DNA from: Romanomermis culicivorax
Taxonomy: Eukaryota; Nematoda; Enoplea; Mermithida; Mermithidae
Assembly: GCA_963922205.1 (NCBI GenBank)
Contig: CAWUHX010000124.1
Location: 124,001-188,000 of the forward strand
DNA length: 64,000 nucleotides
Reading direction: 5' to 3'
In this document: positions 13,101-22,585 of the stretch, piece by piece
How the letters are laid out: the number at the start of each line of letters is the position of its first letter
How positions within the stretch are numbered: the stretch's first letter is position 1
Notes under the pieces: generated by a model
What the model was told of the DNA's origin: nothing
Seen by the model: the letters and a program-made list of their open reading frames with translations, nothing else
Databases searched by the model: none
Program-made: the position numbers and the translations under genes

Positions 13101-15754
13101 ATGTCCTGGTTGTGCAAACGTGCACGGAAAAGAGCAACCCCAACTTCCATCACAAGCCAATCATTTCAAAAAAAATAATGAAAATTAAAAACGGCATGAT
13201 TAATGCACATTTTTCACGAATTTGAAGGCACCTGTTTGCTTCACAAGGTTATATCTCATTATGTTACACCAAATTTTTATCCATAATGCCACTTTAAAAA
13301 ATTGTGGCAATGTTGGGACAGTGGCAATGTTGGGATGGTGGCAGTGTTGAGACGGTGACAATGTTGGGAATTTTCGGTGGCAATGTTGGGATGGTGGCTA
13401 TGTCAAGACGGTGGCAATGTTGGCATGGTGGCGATGTTGGGACTACAATTTTGGCGCACACCCCTAATATAGGCATGGCTGAACCAGGAGCATTTTTGTA
13501 TGCATCATCCTGTTCTACCATTTGCTAATCGGTGCCCAATGACTGTAACCAAGGCCCAGTTGTACTAAAGGGGTCTAAGATCGAGCTCAAGATTATCTGG
13601 AACAAAAAGGCCACTTACTTTGAACTCAAGTTCCGTATAATTTGAATGTCATCAGGACTATAACGAGCTCGATGTCGAGATTATCCCCAGCTCGAGCTGT
13701 TGGGTTGCACTAAGATTTTCGCATAATTTTCTTATTTCTAAAGCAAATAAATATAAAAATTTCTACAACTCCCAAACTCGAACTTACCTCAGTATTAGTT
13801 AATCCTGAAGTGAGTATTGTTTGTGCACTGGATGAAAATAATTTGGACATTGTGATTAGCTCACACTCAGGATCAGCAATTTAATCCTGATGTTGAGATT
13901 GTCCTCATGTTGGGTTAGTGCAACGAACCCCAGGTTTCTTTATAGTTCTGAAAATGACTATAATATGCCTCCCTCACCATTTTCCGGCTAGTGTGAGAGG
14001 CAGAAGTTTTGAATCGGTCGGGAGTTAGAACGCTATTGGTTTACCATTTTTTACATTTGAAGTCATGTGCACATAATTTTCATATAGAGAAATGTTACTG
14101 TAGTTGATGCCAGGGGAATTACAAAATGCACGATGCTCCAGAATGTACTTTTTCACAGACATGGAAAATTTTTTTGAGAAAGAATGCAAATCCAATATAA
14201 AGAAAGTGAATTTTTCGAACTTTAACCCAAGTTCTCAAAAATCTAGTCCACTTGTTTTTCTAGCATGGGAACTATCGAAGGAAGTATATTCTTCTGTTTT
14301 CTGCCCCATCGGACATTTTCTAATAAACTAGCGTCTTATTCTTTCTACGCTATTTTTACTAGCGTGCGGCATTATAAATGAAAGTACCGCGTAAACGAGA
14401 TATTGCAACCAGAAAATTATCAATTCCGAATACCGCTCTAGATTTTGATTGACAAGATATTTCCAGATCAGACTTTACCTGATGATTGTACGAAAATGAC
14501 AAGGTTCCAAAAAATACACGTCGCGGTCCTAACTATAGTTTCATCATGACACTGAAAAACTATCCTTCGTTATTTCACACATCAACTGGTTCGACAAGTG
14601 GTAATGCATACTGATTAAAGCCAGGTTTAACTTCTCCACGCTGGTAAACGGAAGAATGAATCTGTCTGAAATTCCTGGAATTAGTTTTGGCGAGCTACAT
14701 TCCATATTTTACCTCTCAATTGTTGGTTTGGATTTGGGTTCGGCCTATTCTCATATTTATCCGCACCTTGTTTATTCAGCTGATTAATATGAATCCAGAT
14801 GCGTAATTTATCGTAAGTCTATTCCTTGTTTTCAAACAAAATGGCTTGAAGTCATCATAACTCACAGTTATTAAAAATAAATCTTGTGTCGTAGTAGGTT
14901 CTGCTTCATCACTGCTAACTTTTGTTGGAAAGAAAATTATGATCACCCTAAAAATTGTACAATTCATAAAAAACTATTGCCACAGTCAATGGTTCGATGA
15001 TATGTGGTTCATTCAACTTGTGGTCTCAGTCAGCACATGTTCAGCAAGCAAGCCACCGTTGTTCTAGCACTGAACTATCGATATGTACTCAGATTTTTCG
15101 TTGTAGCAGTAGTCTTATGATACACTGCGCTGATTCGATTGCATACAACTAACCAATGATCCCCGACCTTCTCCACTATCTGTCATAAGCTTAGGTTCCA
15201 TACCTTGAGCTCGTACTGTAAAATTTAGGAGATTGAGACATATTTCTTAAATTTTATCACCACGACATTTCATTAATTTTCCATCATAAACACTAAGCCT
15301 AAGCCTAAGCAGCCTAATCCTAAGGCGACTGATACGTACATCAAATATTTCAAAAATGTCGTGATGATAAATTTTTTGTAGAAAAGGCACGAAAATTTAA
15401 TCATTGAAGTCGACCATTCAACTTCAACTCCCTATAATTGTTAAACATGGGTGCAGAAGTGAAATTCACTTTTTCAGGATGAATTCATTGGCGACCGCAG
15501 ACTGAATCTCGCAATCATTTTAGTATAATATTTGCATTTATTACTGAAATTACGTACCTTAAATACGCCAACGCTCTTCTATACCATGGATCACAAGGAC
15601 TAATGTAAATACAAATCCCAACTGCACCCAATAGAGCGCTCAAAGTTCGGAATAACTTGAACAAAGGTTGATCACGCTGGTCGCAATTTTGGCAATAAGA
15701 CCTGGACATTCCGGTTGTGACTCTGGTTTTATGAATTCTTTCGAAACTTTCCAT
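1175..15754 (-). CDS. Gustatory-receptor-like seven-transmembrane protein (GUR/Gr family), five exons
   Basis: Exons, 5' to 3': 15754-15558, 4997-4395, 2602-2428, 1430-1326 and 1261-1175, totalling 1167 nt (388 residues plus stop). All junction phases agree: 2, 2, 0, 0. The first intron is 10,560 bp. The product has seven hydrophobic segments, with a GQLLMDATG loop after the second, a segment carrying [14 protein letters not shown], and a last segment ending IFTYLTLL. That last spacing matches the TYhhhh signature at the C-terminus of insect Gr and nematode GUR/LITE-1/EGL-47 receptors, which are plasma-membrane chemo- or photoreceptors with an intracellular N-terminus. Length is normal for the family. 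A T-rich acceptor (TTTTTTTAG) lies 12 nt before the chosen ATG and could be a trans-splice site; an out-of-frame ATG lies between them. The weakest call is the last acceptor (TTTGAAG): a better-looking TTTACAG 17 nt earlier would give an immediate stop. Ligand unknown. Confidence 0.78.
1760..2010. repeat. Dispersed repeat family R1, copy 1
   Basis: One of four diverged copies in the window (others near 15890-16230, 21880-22160 and 41850-42080). Shared words are CACCATTTAACCAG, GAAAATTTTCAGTT, TTGCCGCTCATGG and ATAGTAATAAGCTT, in the same order and spacing. It lies between exons 3 and 4 of the receptor gene. I see no terminal inverted repeat, so the class is open. Confidence 0.6.
2090..2300. 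repeat. Dispersed repeat family R3, copy 1
   Basis: Words such as GGTCTCAATGAGGCCTCCGATTGAT recur with changes at 22940-23090, 43275-43420 and, more weakly, 5065-5225. Each copy has a run resembling TTGGTCTCAATGAGG followed by ATTGATGCTCGATTTGC. It lies inside an intron. No ends were resolved. Confidence 0.45.
3054..3890. mobile_element. Non-coding inverted-repeat element with ACCACTTGAAA subrepeats
   Basis: The left end (AATACGAGAAGGGCTACTTG, from 3054) reappears inverted at the right end (CAAGTGGCCCCTCTCGTATT, to about 3889). Just inside each end lie several copies of ACCACTTGAAA in opposite orientation, then an inverted word (GATGCACAACATTTTTTCAAG at 3188-3208, mirrored near 3773-3795). 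The whole behaves like a MITE of about 840 bp with roughly 150-bp imperfect arms. No clear target duplication was found. It sits between exons 2 and 3 of the receptor gene. Confidence 0.6.
3275..3416. repeat. Short tandem array, unit about 26 bp, self-complementary
   Basis: Five or six tandem units resemble AAATCAAGATNNCATCTTGA, followed by AAAA. Each unit contains CAAGAT and its complement ATCTTG, so each can form a small hairpin. The array lies inside the 3054-3890 element. Confidence 0.7.
5636..7556 (+). mobile_element. Composite repeat copy A, module 1: non-coding element with about 195-bp terminal inverted repeats
   Basis: The ends read TTATTAGAAAATGCCCCGGTGG (left) and its inverse TTTTCAAATAAACTAG (right). 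The left arm runs from about 5640 to 5837 and the right arm from 7360 to 7556; they stay alignable up to TATTCTGCAG. A 210-bp MITE plus its TA duplication lies inside, so the original element is about 1.71 kb, close to copies B and C. There are no long open frames, so it is non-autonomous or a relic. CTAG flanks every end but may be part of the terminus rather than a target duplication. It lies in the first intron of the receptor gene. Confidence 0.8.
6702..6911. mobile_element. TA-flanked MITE (family M4) inserted in copy A
   Basis: Left end AAGTCTATTTTTCTTG and right end ATAAAAAACAGACTA are inverted repeats, with TA at 6700-6701 and 6912-6913. The matching site in copy C (17566-17580) reads straight through with one TA, so it is an empty site and the insertion duplicated TA. 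That duplication and the short inverted ends fit Tc1/mariner-type MITEs. Other copies: about 23852-24094, 38973-39197, 55833-56076 and a fragment near 26600-26715. Confidence 0.85.
7740..8490 (+). repeat. Minisatellite of copy A (module 2), unit about 90-100 bp
   Basis: Seven or so diverged units each contain CTTGTTTACACCCGGGATAA, then TTTTTGTGTAAAGTGATCA, CATTGAATTCC, GTCGAAAACCCC and AAAAATCACAGAAATACG. TTTACAC and GTGTAAA flank the middle of each unit, so each can form a short hairpin. The same array occurs inverted at 11090-11790 (copy B) and direct at 18400-18920 (copy C). Confidence 0.8.
8505..9690. repeat. Long palindrome (module 3): two arms of about 450-480 bp around a 250-bp centre
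   Basis: The sequence from about 8510 to 8988 reappears as its reverse complement at 9239-9690. Shared landmarks are GGGACTTTGGACCACCATAT, GGCCGAAGTATGGAGCTTGG, CACCACTTGCAGATAGAGG and TATTATAGGTTGGCGC. The arms end near the unique centre in CGCCACCTATGATG and its inverse. Copy C carries one arm only (about 18950-19445); copy B stops before it. No coding content was seen. Confidence 0.8.
9691..11048. other. Unique, less AT-rich spacer between repeat copies A and B; possible retroelement leader
   Basis: This stretch joins the two arms of the large inverted repeat and is clearly richer in G+C than its surroundings. It contains a TATA-like stretch and AATAAA near 10280-10295, followed by TTTGTGTCTTCCTTGC, and a strong splice-donor-like AGGTAAGT at about 10564. 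A short open frame begins at an ATG near 10745. These fit the R-U5 and leader of an LTR retroelement, but I found no second LTR, convincing primer site or pol sequence, so the identity is open. Near 10930-11040 several GTGACATGGC words recur. Confidence 0.35.
11049..14333 (-). mobile_element. Composite repeat copy B, inverted relative to A and C
   Basis: Read on the minus strand this follows copy A in order: module 1 (14333 to about 11962), then the module 2 minisatellite, ending at 11049 where CAATTGAACTGGTAGCC matches the inverse of 8492-8508. Module 1 here is 2372 bp; removing the nested 695-bp foldback element and its 8-bp duplication leaves about 1.67 kb, matching A and C. Its two arms are near 14140-14333 and 11965-12130; the inner end has lost a few bases. 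A and B form an imperfect inverted repeat with arms of about 3 kb in the receptor intron. Confidence 0.8.
12755..13449. mobile_element. Foldback-like element FB-1 with arms made of 17-18 nt tandem units
   Basis: The left arm (about 12761-12830) is a tandem run of CCCAACATTGCCACNGTCT. The right arm (about 13305-13442) is its inverse, GGTGGCAATGTTGGGA, in more copies. The ends read GATTGTGCCCCAAC and, inverted, ATTGTAGTCCCAAC. The element interrupts copy B at a site whose intact form is seen in copy C (ATTTGGCGCACAC). The flanks are TTTGACGC (12747-12754) and TTTGGCGC (13450-13457), an 8-bp target duplication with one change. The core shows no convincing gene. Confidence 0.8.
14334..15557. other. 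5' part of the receptor's first intron outside the large repeats
   Basis: No exon is supported here. The only structured feature is the telomere-like array near 15300. Short open frames on the minus strand (for example 14776-14967) have no partner exons or recognisable motifs. Confidence 0.5.
15249..15374. repeat. Telomere-like GCCTAA array inside an inverted repeat (copy 1)
   Basis: About 35 bp of CCTAAG units (15294-15334), some degenerate, sit between AAATTTTATCACCACGACAT (15249-15270 region) and its near-inverse AAATGTCGTGATGATAAATT (15354-15375 region). The arms match at 20 of 22 positions. GCCTAA is the complement of the nematode telomere repeat TTAGGC. It lies in the first intron of the receptor gene. 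A second locus with the same design but different arms is at 37744-37941. Confidence 0.75.
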
Positions 15755-15889
15755 TGTGCATTTCCTAAAAAAACATTCAAATGCAGTTTTGACTTCGAGA
15801 AGAGATGAGGCTTTTTGAATTCCGATCTTACTGTATTATATGCTGAAACGTGATGCTTGATCGGAAATATGGCGATAATCAATAACAAC

Positions 15890-16230
15890 CAGAAAAGTTG
15901 GTTCAATTTGACAAGCACTTTTCAAATAGTAAAAAATTTTGTACTGTTGAAAAATACTGAATTTCTTCTCACCAACGTGGGAGCCAAAATCATGCAAAAG
16001 CATCATGCTTATCCACTTGTGGATCGAATACAGCAGTGTCGACACCAGAGTGTTTCCCGAGAAATGCTGAACATTTAACCAGGTTATCAAAGGAAATTTT
16101 CAGTTATTCGGTTTGCCGCCCATGGACGAGAAATTCTTTTATTGGTAATAGTAATAAGCTTATTATTTTTTCGTGCTGAACTTACTTTCATGGGTCGCTT
16201 CAGCTATCATTTCAGAATAAATGGGATGTA
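15890..16230. repeat. Dispersed repeat family R1, copy 2
   Basis: It carries CATTTAACCAGGTTATC, GGAAATTTTCAGTTATTCG, TTTGCCGCCCATGGACGAG and ATAGTAATAAGCTTA, in the same order as at 1760-2010. It lies just upstream of the first receptor exon and could overlap its promoter region. TCTGTCATTTCAGAATAAAT-like sequence closes this copy and the one at 21880-22160. Confidence 0.6.
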
Positions 16231-16531
16231 GTATTTTTGTGAAACTCGGCCTATATGGCAGATTTTTCTCATCTTACAAAAGTGGGCGAAGATGAGACCA
16301 AGGATTTTCTTGTCGTGAAAACTATGCTCTATTCATTTTGAAATAATTGGCTTTTAAATAATGGAAGGCTAGTTGACTCTATTCAGTAAATTTTTCCTTC
16401 ATGATACAGAGTCCTTGGAGGTCATTCGTATCAATCATTTCAACGTTATCGATGTTGTAAGGCTGCGCTTGCCGAAAATCCGACCGCTGCAATCATTTCA
16501 AAATGAATGATGTATAGAACAGAGTCTCACT

Positions 16532-19445
16532 AGTTTATTAGAAAATGTTCTGATGGGGCAGAAAAAAGGAGAATACACTTGCTTCGATAGTTGCCATGCT
16601 ACAAAAAGAAGTGGACTAGATTTTTGAGAACTTGGGTTAAAGTTGGAAAAAATTCACTTTCTTTATATTGGATTTGCATTCTTTCTCAAAAAAATTTTCC
16701 ATGTCTGTGAAAAACTATGATCTGCAGCATTGTGCATTTTGTAATTCCCCTGGCATCAACTACGGTAACATTCTTCTATATGAAAATTATATGCACATGA
16801 TTTCAAGTTGGTAAACCAATAGCGTTCTAACTCCCGACCAATTCAAAACTCCTGCCTCTCACACTAGCTGAAAAATAGTGAGGAAGGCATTATAGTCATT
16901 TTCAGAACTATAAAGAAACCTGGGGTGTTCCACTAACCCAACATGAGGACAATTTCAACATCGGGATTAAATTGATGATCCTCAGTGTGAGCTAATCACA
17001 ATGTCCAAATTATTTTCATCCAGTGCCCAAACAATACTCACTTCAGGATTACCTAATACTGAGGTTTAAGTCCGAGTTTGGGAGTTGTAGAAATTTTTAT
17101 ATTTATTTGCTTTAGAAATAAGAAAATTATGCGAAAATGTTAATGCAACCTGACAGCTATCCCGATCGTTATAATCCTGATGACATTCAAATTATACCAA
17201 ACTTGAGATCAAACTCAGTCACTTTTTTGTTCGAGACCATCTTGAGCTGGAGCTCAGACCCCTTTAGTGCAACTGGGCCCTGGTTACAGTCATTGGGCAC
17301 CGATCTGCAAATGAGAGAACAGAGTAAAGCATACAAAAATGCTCCTGGTTCAGCCATGCCTACACTAGGGGTGTGCGCCAAATCCCTTACCCAGTTCTCC
17401 CGGACTCTACTCGCACTCCCACGGCAACAGTACGACTTTTTTGAAAGCAGGATCGGAGCGACAAAGATGGGTAAAAATGCTTCTCATTTGCAATCCCACA
17501 AAAAGCACTCTTTCTGCAAATTTCAGTTTAAATCCAAAAATTGTGAATGATGCTATTTTGTTCAATAGTTAAATAGAAGAGAATAAATTTGTTTGTAGCT
17601 TGGAATCAGTAGAACTTACCGAGTGAATTATATACGATATGTTATATAAAATGAGTGAATGAAACGTATCTTGCACAATCAATTTAGTTCTTAGAAGACT
17701 TTGTGCTGTAGCTCTTTTTTCTAAAAAAGATGAGTGGGATTTTATGTGCCAGTTTCCCACAGTTGAATCCTTTTGTTGACACCAAATTCAGTAAAAATGT
17801 TTAAAACAGTTGGACGCAAGCATGTGTGAGAGCGGACACGGGGGTATAAACTTCCACAAGGGTTTTGAAAATGGAAAATTTGTTATGCAAAAAATTTTTT
17901 GGTCACCTTTTTTTGAATTTTTGGTCTCACAAAATGCCAAAACACCAAGGTCCACGCCTGTACCCTCCTTAAAAATTTCAGAGATGCACATGCTTGGTTG
18001 GAAAGTGTTTTGATGCACTCAACTGCATAATATATTTTTTGACAGACATAGAAATTTTTTTTGAGAAAGAATGAAAATCCAATATAAAGAAAGTGAATTT
18101 TTTCCAACTTTGACCCAAGTTCTCAAAAATCTAGTCCATTTCTTTTTCTAGCATGGCAACTATCGAAGCAAGTATATTCTTCTTTTTTCTGCCCCATCGG
18201 GGTATTTTCTAATAAACTAGTTCACCTCTTTTTAGTGGGCCCCAACCATGCACGAAAACTTTCATAGAAGCACATTGAAGTTTTAAATTTACTCATCTTC
18301 ACATCAAGAAAACAATAAAAAACTTCAAGCTACGAATTCTCACTTCCGGCAAAAGTAAAAGATGTGTAAACCACATTGTACTTAAAAACATTGTAAACAG
18401 ACTGAAAGATGACGATTGGTGTTGAATTCTTCATGGTTTAGAATCCTTCAACCGAAAAAATCTTAGAAATACATTTGTTTACATTCAATATGAATTAGTG
18501 TGTAAAGTGATCACTTTCATTAAATTCCCCGCGATTGAAAACCCCGTGCACCGAAAAATCACGAAAACACGTTTGTTTACACCCGGGATAAGTTTTTGTG
18601 TAAAGTGATCGCATTCATCAAATTCCCTGTGGTCGAAAACCCCTTCCAATAAAAAATCACGAAAATACGCTTGTTTACACATGGGATAATTTTTTGTGTA
18701 AAGTGATCACATTCATTGAATTCCTCGTGGTCGGAAATCACCTCCTCAAGAAAATTACGGCAACACGCTTGTTTACACCCACGATAATTTTTTTAGTGTA
18801 AAGTGAGGTTATTGAATTCCCCGCGTTCGAAAATTCCCTCCACTGAAAAATCACAGAAATACGCTTGTTTACACCCGGGATAATTTTTCGTATAAAGTGA
18901 CCGTGTCCATCAAATTCCTAATGGTCGAAAACCTTTGCTGCCCAAAAATCTCAATAAGGCTACAGGTTAAATTGAAACTGCAAAAAAATTAGTGGTGCAT
19001 TATGCTGCAAAAAATTGTTTTTTTGAATTATTTTTTTTTGAAAATTATTTTTCAAAATTGGGGAATTCGGCGTTTTCCGGGACTTTGGACCACTATATAA
19101 TTGAATTGAGGCCATATTTTAAAAAAATGAAAAATCGCATTTGATATTGCATCCCCAAGATGCTTAGGCCGAAGTATGGAGCTTGGATATGGCGCACTCA
19201 TTGCTGGGCATGGTGGAACTGGGGGCCTTAAAAAGTGCGTTTTTTGCATGTTTTTGGGGTCCCACCGAGCACCACTTGCAGATAGAGGCGAAATGACGAA
19301 AGGCACCCCATAGTTCGCCCCTATGCCCGATATTATGCAAAAAAACCCGAAGGTTCTAGCTCTCACCGTTTTGGCTCTAAGGGGGGGACATGAAATTTGG
19401 GGGCGGAATATATTATAGGTTGACGCTATCGCGCCACCTATGATA
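16532..19445 (+). mobile_element. Composite repeat copy C
   Basis: Same order and orientation as copy A: module 1 (16532-18215, 1684 bp, no nested insertion), the minisatellite (about 18400-18920) and one module 3 arm (about 18950-19445, ending CGCCACCTATGAT). Module 1 arms are about 16533-16730 and 18020-18215. It preserves the empty sites for both the MITE found in copy A (17574-17575) and the foldback element found in copy B (ATTTGGCGCACAC, inverse near 17368-17380), which makes it the reference copy. It lies between the receptor's first exon and the last exon of the membrane-protein gene. Confidence 0.82.
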
Positions 19446-19685
19446 TGACGAGTAAAATCTATTTAGCAATCGCACATTCACCAAAAATCTTTCGACCAAA
19501 TTTGTTGCTTGACAAATTCATCTCTAGAAGTCAGTTTTTTGTATTCTCACGAATTCCATAAACTGAGTATCAATTCCGTCGTGATCTACTAAACATGATC
19601 CAGAATTTTGAGTTAATTTTTGATACAATTGTACGAGATTAAAGTTTGAGACAAATTTTGGCTATTCTTCACCAGAGTTTTTTTA

Positions 19686-22585
19686 CTAGGGAGTGGTGTT
19701 ATCAAATCGAGCAAACTCTGAAAAGCACAAATACAAGCGACAATGATTAGCAGAGACGGATAAACGAATTTTCGATCTCTACAAGGTTTTTGGCGTTTGA
19801 TCATGACTGAAATGCCATAACAAACTTATAAATTACTTATCGAAAGAATGTCGCTTTAGCTTAATGAGACTAAAAACATCTGCCACCAAACGTCGCCATA
19901 GAGAAGTCACCTCGGGCTCACGACAAACAAAATTTTTTTCTATACTTAATGAACTAATAAATCCATTAAATTTTGTCTATTAATATTTAGCACGTTCATT
20001 ACTGCTTTTGAACATTTTTCAACAAAAAAAATTCATTTGTTCCATTTGATGGCATCAAGACATTTTCTATTAAAAAACATAAAGTTCAACGTGAATGATC
20101 GATCAGATTAGGAACGAAGTTCATTTTCAGATCAACGCTTGATATTCCGCGTCAACATGTCCAATTTTCGGTCGATTGATATTCATGCAATAATTATAAA
20201 TATAGTTTTCTAAGCTTCAGTTTCTTTTGGTGTTTCAAAATTTGTCGTCGACTTTTCAATAGTCTCTGTTAGATCTAAAAAAAGATATATCTCTTCTTAT
20301 TTGGGGAGTGGGAAAAAATAATCGGGACGAAAAGAAAAAAAAAATTTTGAATCACAAAAGAAAAGAAAAGAAAAGAAAAGAAAAGAAAAGAAAAGAAAAG
20401 AAAAGAAAAGAAAAGAAAAGAAAAGAAAAGAAAAGAAAAGAAAAGAAAAGAAAAGAAAAGAAAAGAAAAGAAAAGAAAAGAAAAGAAAAGAAAAGAAAAG
20501 AAAAGAAAAGAAAAGAAAAGAAAAGAAAAGAAAAGAAAAGAAAAGAAAAGAAAAGAAAAGAAAAGAAAAGAAAAGAAAAGAAAAGAAAAGAAAAGAAAAG
20601 AAAAGAAAAGAAAAGAAAAGAAAAGAAAAGAAAAGAAAAGAAAAGAAAAGAAAAGAAAAGAAAAGAAAAGAAAAGAAAAGAAAAGAAAAGAAAAAAAAAA
20701 GAAAAGAAAAGAAAAGAAAAGAAAAGAAAAGAAAAGAAAAGAAAAGAAAAGAAAAGAAAAGAAAAGAAAAGAAAAGAAAAGAAAAGAAAAGAAAAGAAAA
20801 GAAAAGAAAAGAAAAGAAAAGAAAAGAAAAGAAAAGAAAAGAAAAGAAAAGAAAAGAAAAGAAAAGAAAAGAAAAGAAAAGAAAAGAAAAGAAAAGAAAA
20901 GAAAAGCAAACGATAGGCTTACTGGCGAAAACTCGAGCACTGTGTGGTACTTTTTTCGAATCTTTTTTCGCTGTCATTTTGGCTCCATGCATCATGGACC
21001 ATTTTTTCAAGAGGTAAGCCTTCTCTCCCGCTGCTTTGGCCGAATGATCGGACGTCGTTACCGGTTCCATAGGCGGCAATGATAAGTCGAATTTAGGTTC
21101 GAATAAATGTTTTAATTCTGGCGGTGGAGTTGTCGCTCCGCCCTCGACAGCTGCGTTTTCTTTCGTCAAAATTGTCGGCTGTTTTCGTTGCCTGTGGTGA
21201 CCGCCCTCCTTCGATTTGGAATTCGGTTCTTTACAGTCCACTGATCGATCCGTTGTCAGTGAGCCTCTGGACGGTACGGATTTCGGCTCTTTTTCGCCAT
21301 GCCGATAGAGATGATGACTGAACAAAGATATTGTGAAGTGAAAAGAAGGGTTGTCACAAAAATCTTTACCCTTTTTTGCAAACTCTAATTGATTATGCGT
21401 TTTTCGGCCTTGCACATTGTTCCTCATTATATTTAATGCTTATATGAAAAATGCTATTCGTCTATCATTCTATAATTAGAAGATACTGTACTTTGATTAA
21501 TTGAAATTTTTATTCATGTCCGAAAACATGAATATTCAGCACTTACATTTCGGAAATCGATCACTAAAAAGCTCTAGTTGAATAAAAGATCTGGTGATTG
21601 AAAACTTCCGAAGCATTGTGATATGTCGGAAAGAATGATGACAGAAAAATTCAACTTTATTTCGGGAAATCCGTAATTTAAAACATAATATCTCCAGCTC
21701 AGCAAATTTAAGGAAGGTATTACTGAACTAATGAACCACTAAAACCGACTACTGAACAATTAGAGACACTGAACCATTAGAAAACCACTCTAATGCTCAT
21801 TTGCTTCAAAATGATAGACCCAACAGTAACCAAAAAGATATGTTCCATTTGACACGCAATTTTCATGTAGTGAGAACTTTATGCTGGAAAAAATGATGAA
21901 TTTCTTCAGGATAACAGAAAAGCCAAAATCATAGAAAAAACATTATTTTTATACACTTTCGACCTGGATAGAAGTGTGTCGATCGAATAATTTTGACCGC
22001 TTAACGAATTTATTGGAGGAAATTTTCAATTTTTGTGTTTGCCGCTCATGGACGAGAAAATTTTTTTCGTTGATCATAGTAATAAACTTATATTTTTTCC
22101 GTATTAAATTTAGCTTCATGGAATCGGTACATCTGTCATTTCAGAATAAATTTTCTTTAGTAGCCGTTGGTGCGATCGAAAAATTTACGACTACTGATAG
22201 GACTACTGTATCACTAAACCACTGAACTACTGAACTGACAAGCGTTGGTGCAACTGGCTCCGACCGCGTCCAGGTTGCACCATTCGTAAACTCTGTCCGA
22301 TTCCAATAATGATGAATCGAAAATATGCTCACCGCCGCGTATCCTTTTTCCGCTTATTGTAGACGCCGAACGTGATCATCAAAGCGAGCAAGGCGAAAAT
22401 GCACACGCTAGTGATAAAGTACATGATTATGGCCGTCGACGGCATACCATCTTCCTGATCCTGAGTTAAGATTACTGGCGGCGGCGGCGGCGTCGTACTG
22501 GCAGTACCAACCGTTTTCCGTTTTGTGGAACGCATAATGATAGGCATGGTTAGTAAAAGAAGAATCAACCACTCAAAGTCGACAT
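19686..22585 (-). CDS. Unrecognised small membrane protein with a basic tail, 3' three exons
   Basis: Phase-consistent exons are 22585-22333, 21317-20923 and 19717-19686. The first has acceptor CAAATTTAG and donor CG/GTGAGC, the second TTTGTTCAG and A/GTAAGC, the third GCTTTTCAG and a TAG stop. The first exon needs one nucleotide from an upstream exon I could not identify, unless translation starts at one of its internal ATGs. It encodes a short hydrophobic run, a Pro stretch (TTPPPPPVI) and a clear membrane span (IIMYFITSVCIFALLALMI) followed by NKRKKD, so the tail is probably cytosolic. The second exon is polar and rich in Lys, Pro and Ser. The third adds ten residues ending DNTTP. No family recognised; the last exon is the least certain. 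Confidence 0.45.
20356..20906. repeat. (AAAAG)n microsatellite, about 110 units
   Basis: About 550 bp of nearly perfect AAAAG, with one visible interruption near 20690-20701 (a run of ten A). It lies in the intron between exons 2 and 3 of the membrane-protein gene, which begins at the donor just beyond 20923. Because 5 is not a multiple of 3 and neither strand of the unit makes a stop, several frames stay open through it as artefacts. Confidence 0.97.
21880..22160. repeat. Dispersed repeat family R1, copy 3
   Basis: Contains AGCCAAAATCATAG, GGAAATTTTCAATTTTTG, TTGCCGCTCATGGACGAG and ATAGTAATAAACTTA. It lies in the intron before 22333 of the membrane-protein gene. It ends with TCTGTCATTTCAGAATAAAT, as does the copy at 15890-16230. 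Confidence 0.6.

Noticed and set aside
12606-13528. Overlapping frames with repeated CQHCH-like residues
   Set aside because: They translate the tandem units of the foldback element arms in several frames; no domain is present.
20275-21427. Long frames of repeated SFLFF or KRKEK residues
   Set aside because: They are read through the (AAAAG)n array, which has no stop in most frames. A strong splice donor (A/GTAAGC at 20922) removes the array from the membrane-protein gene.
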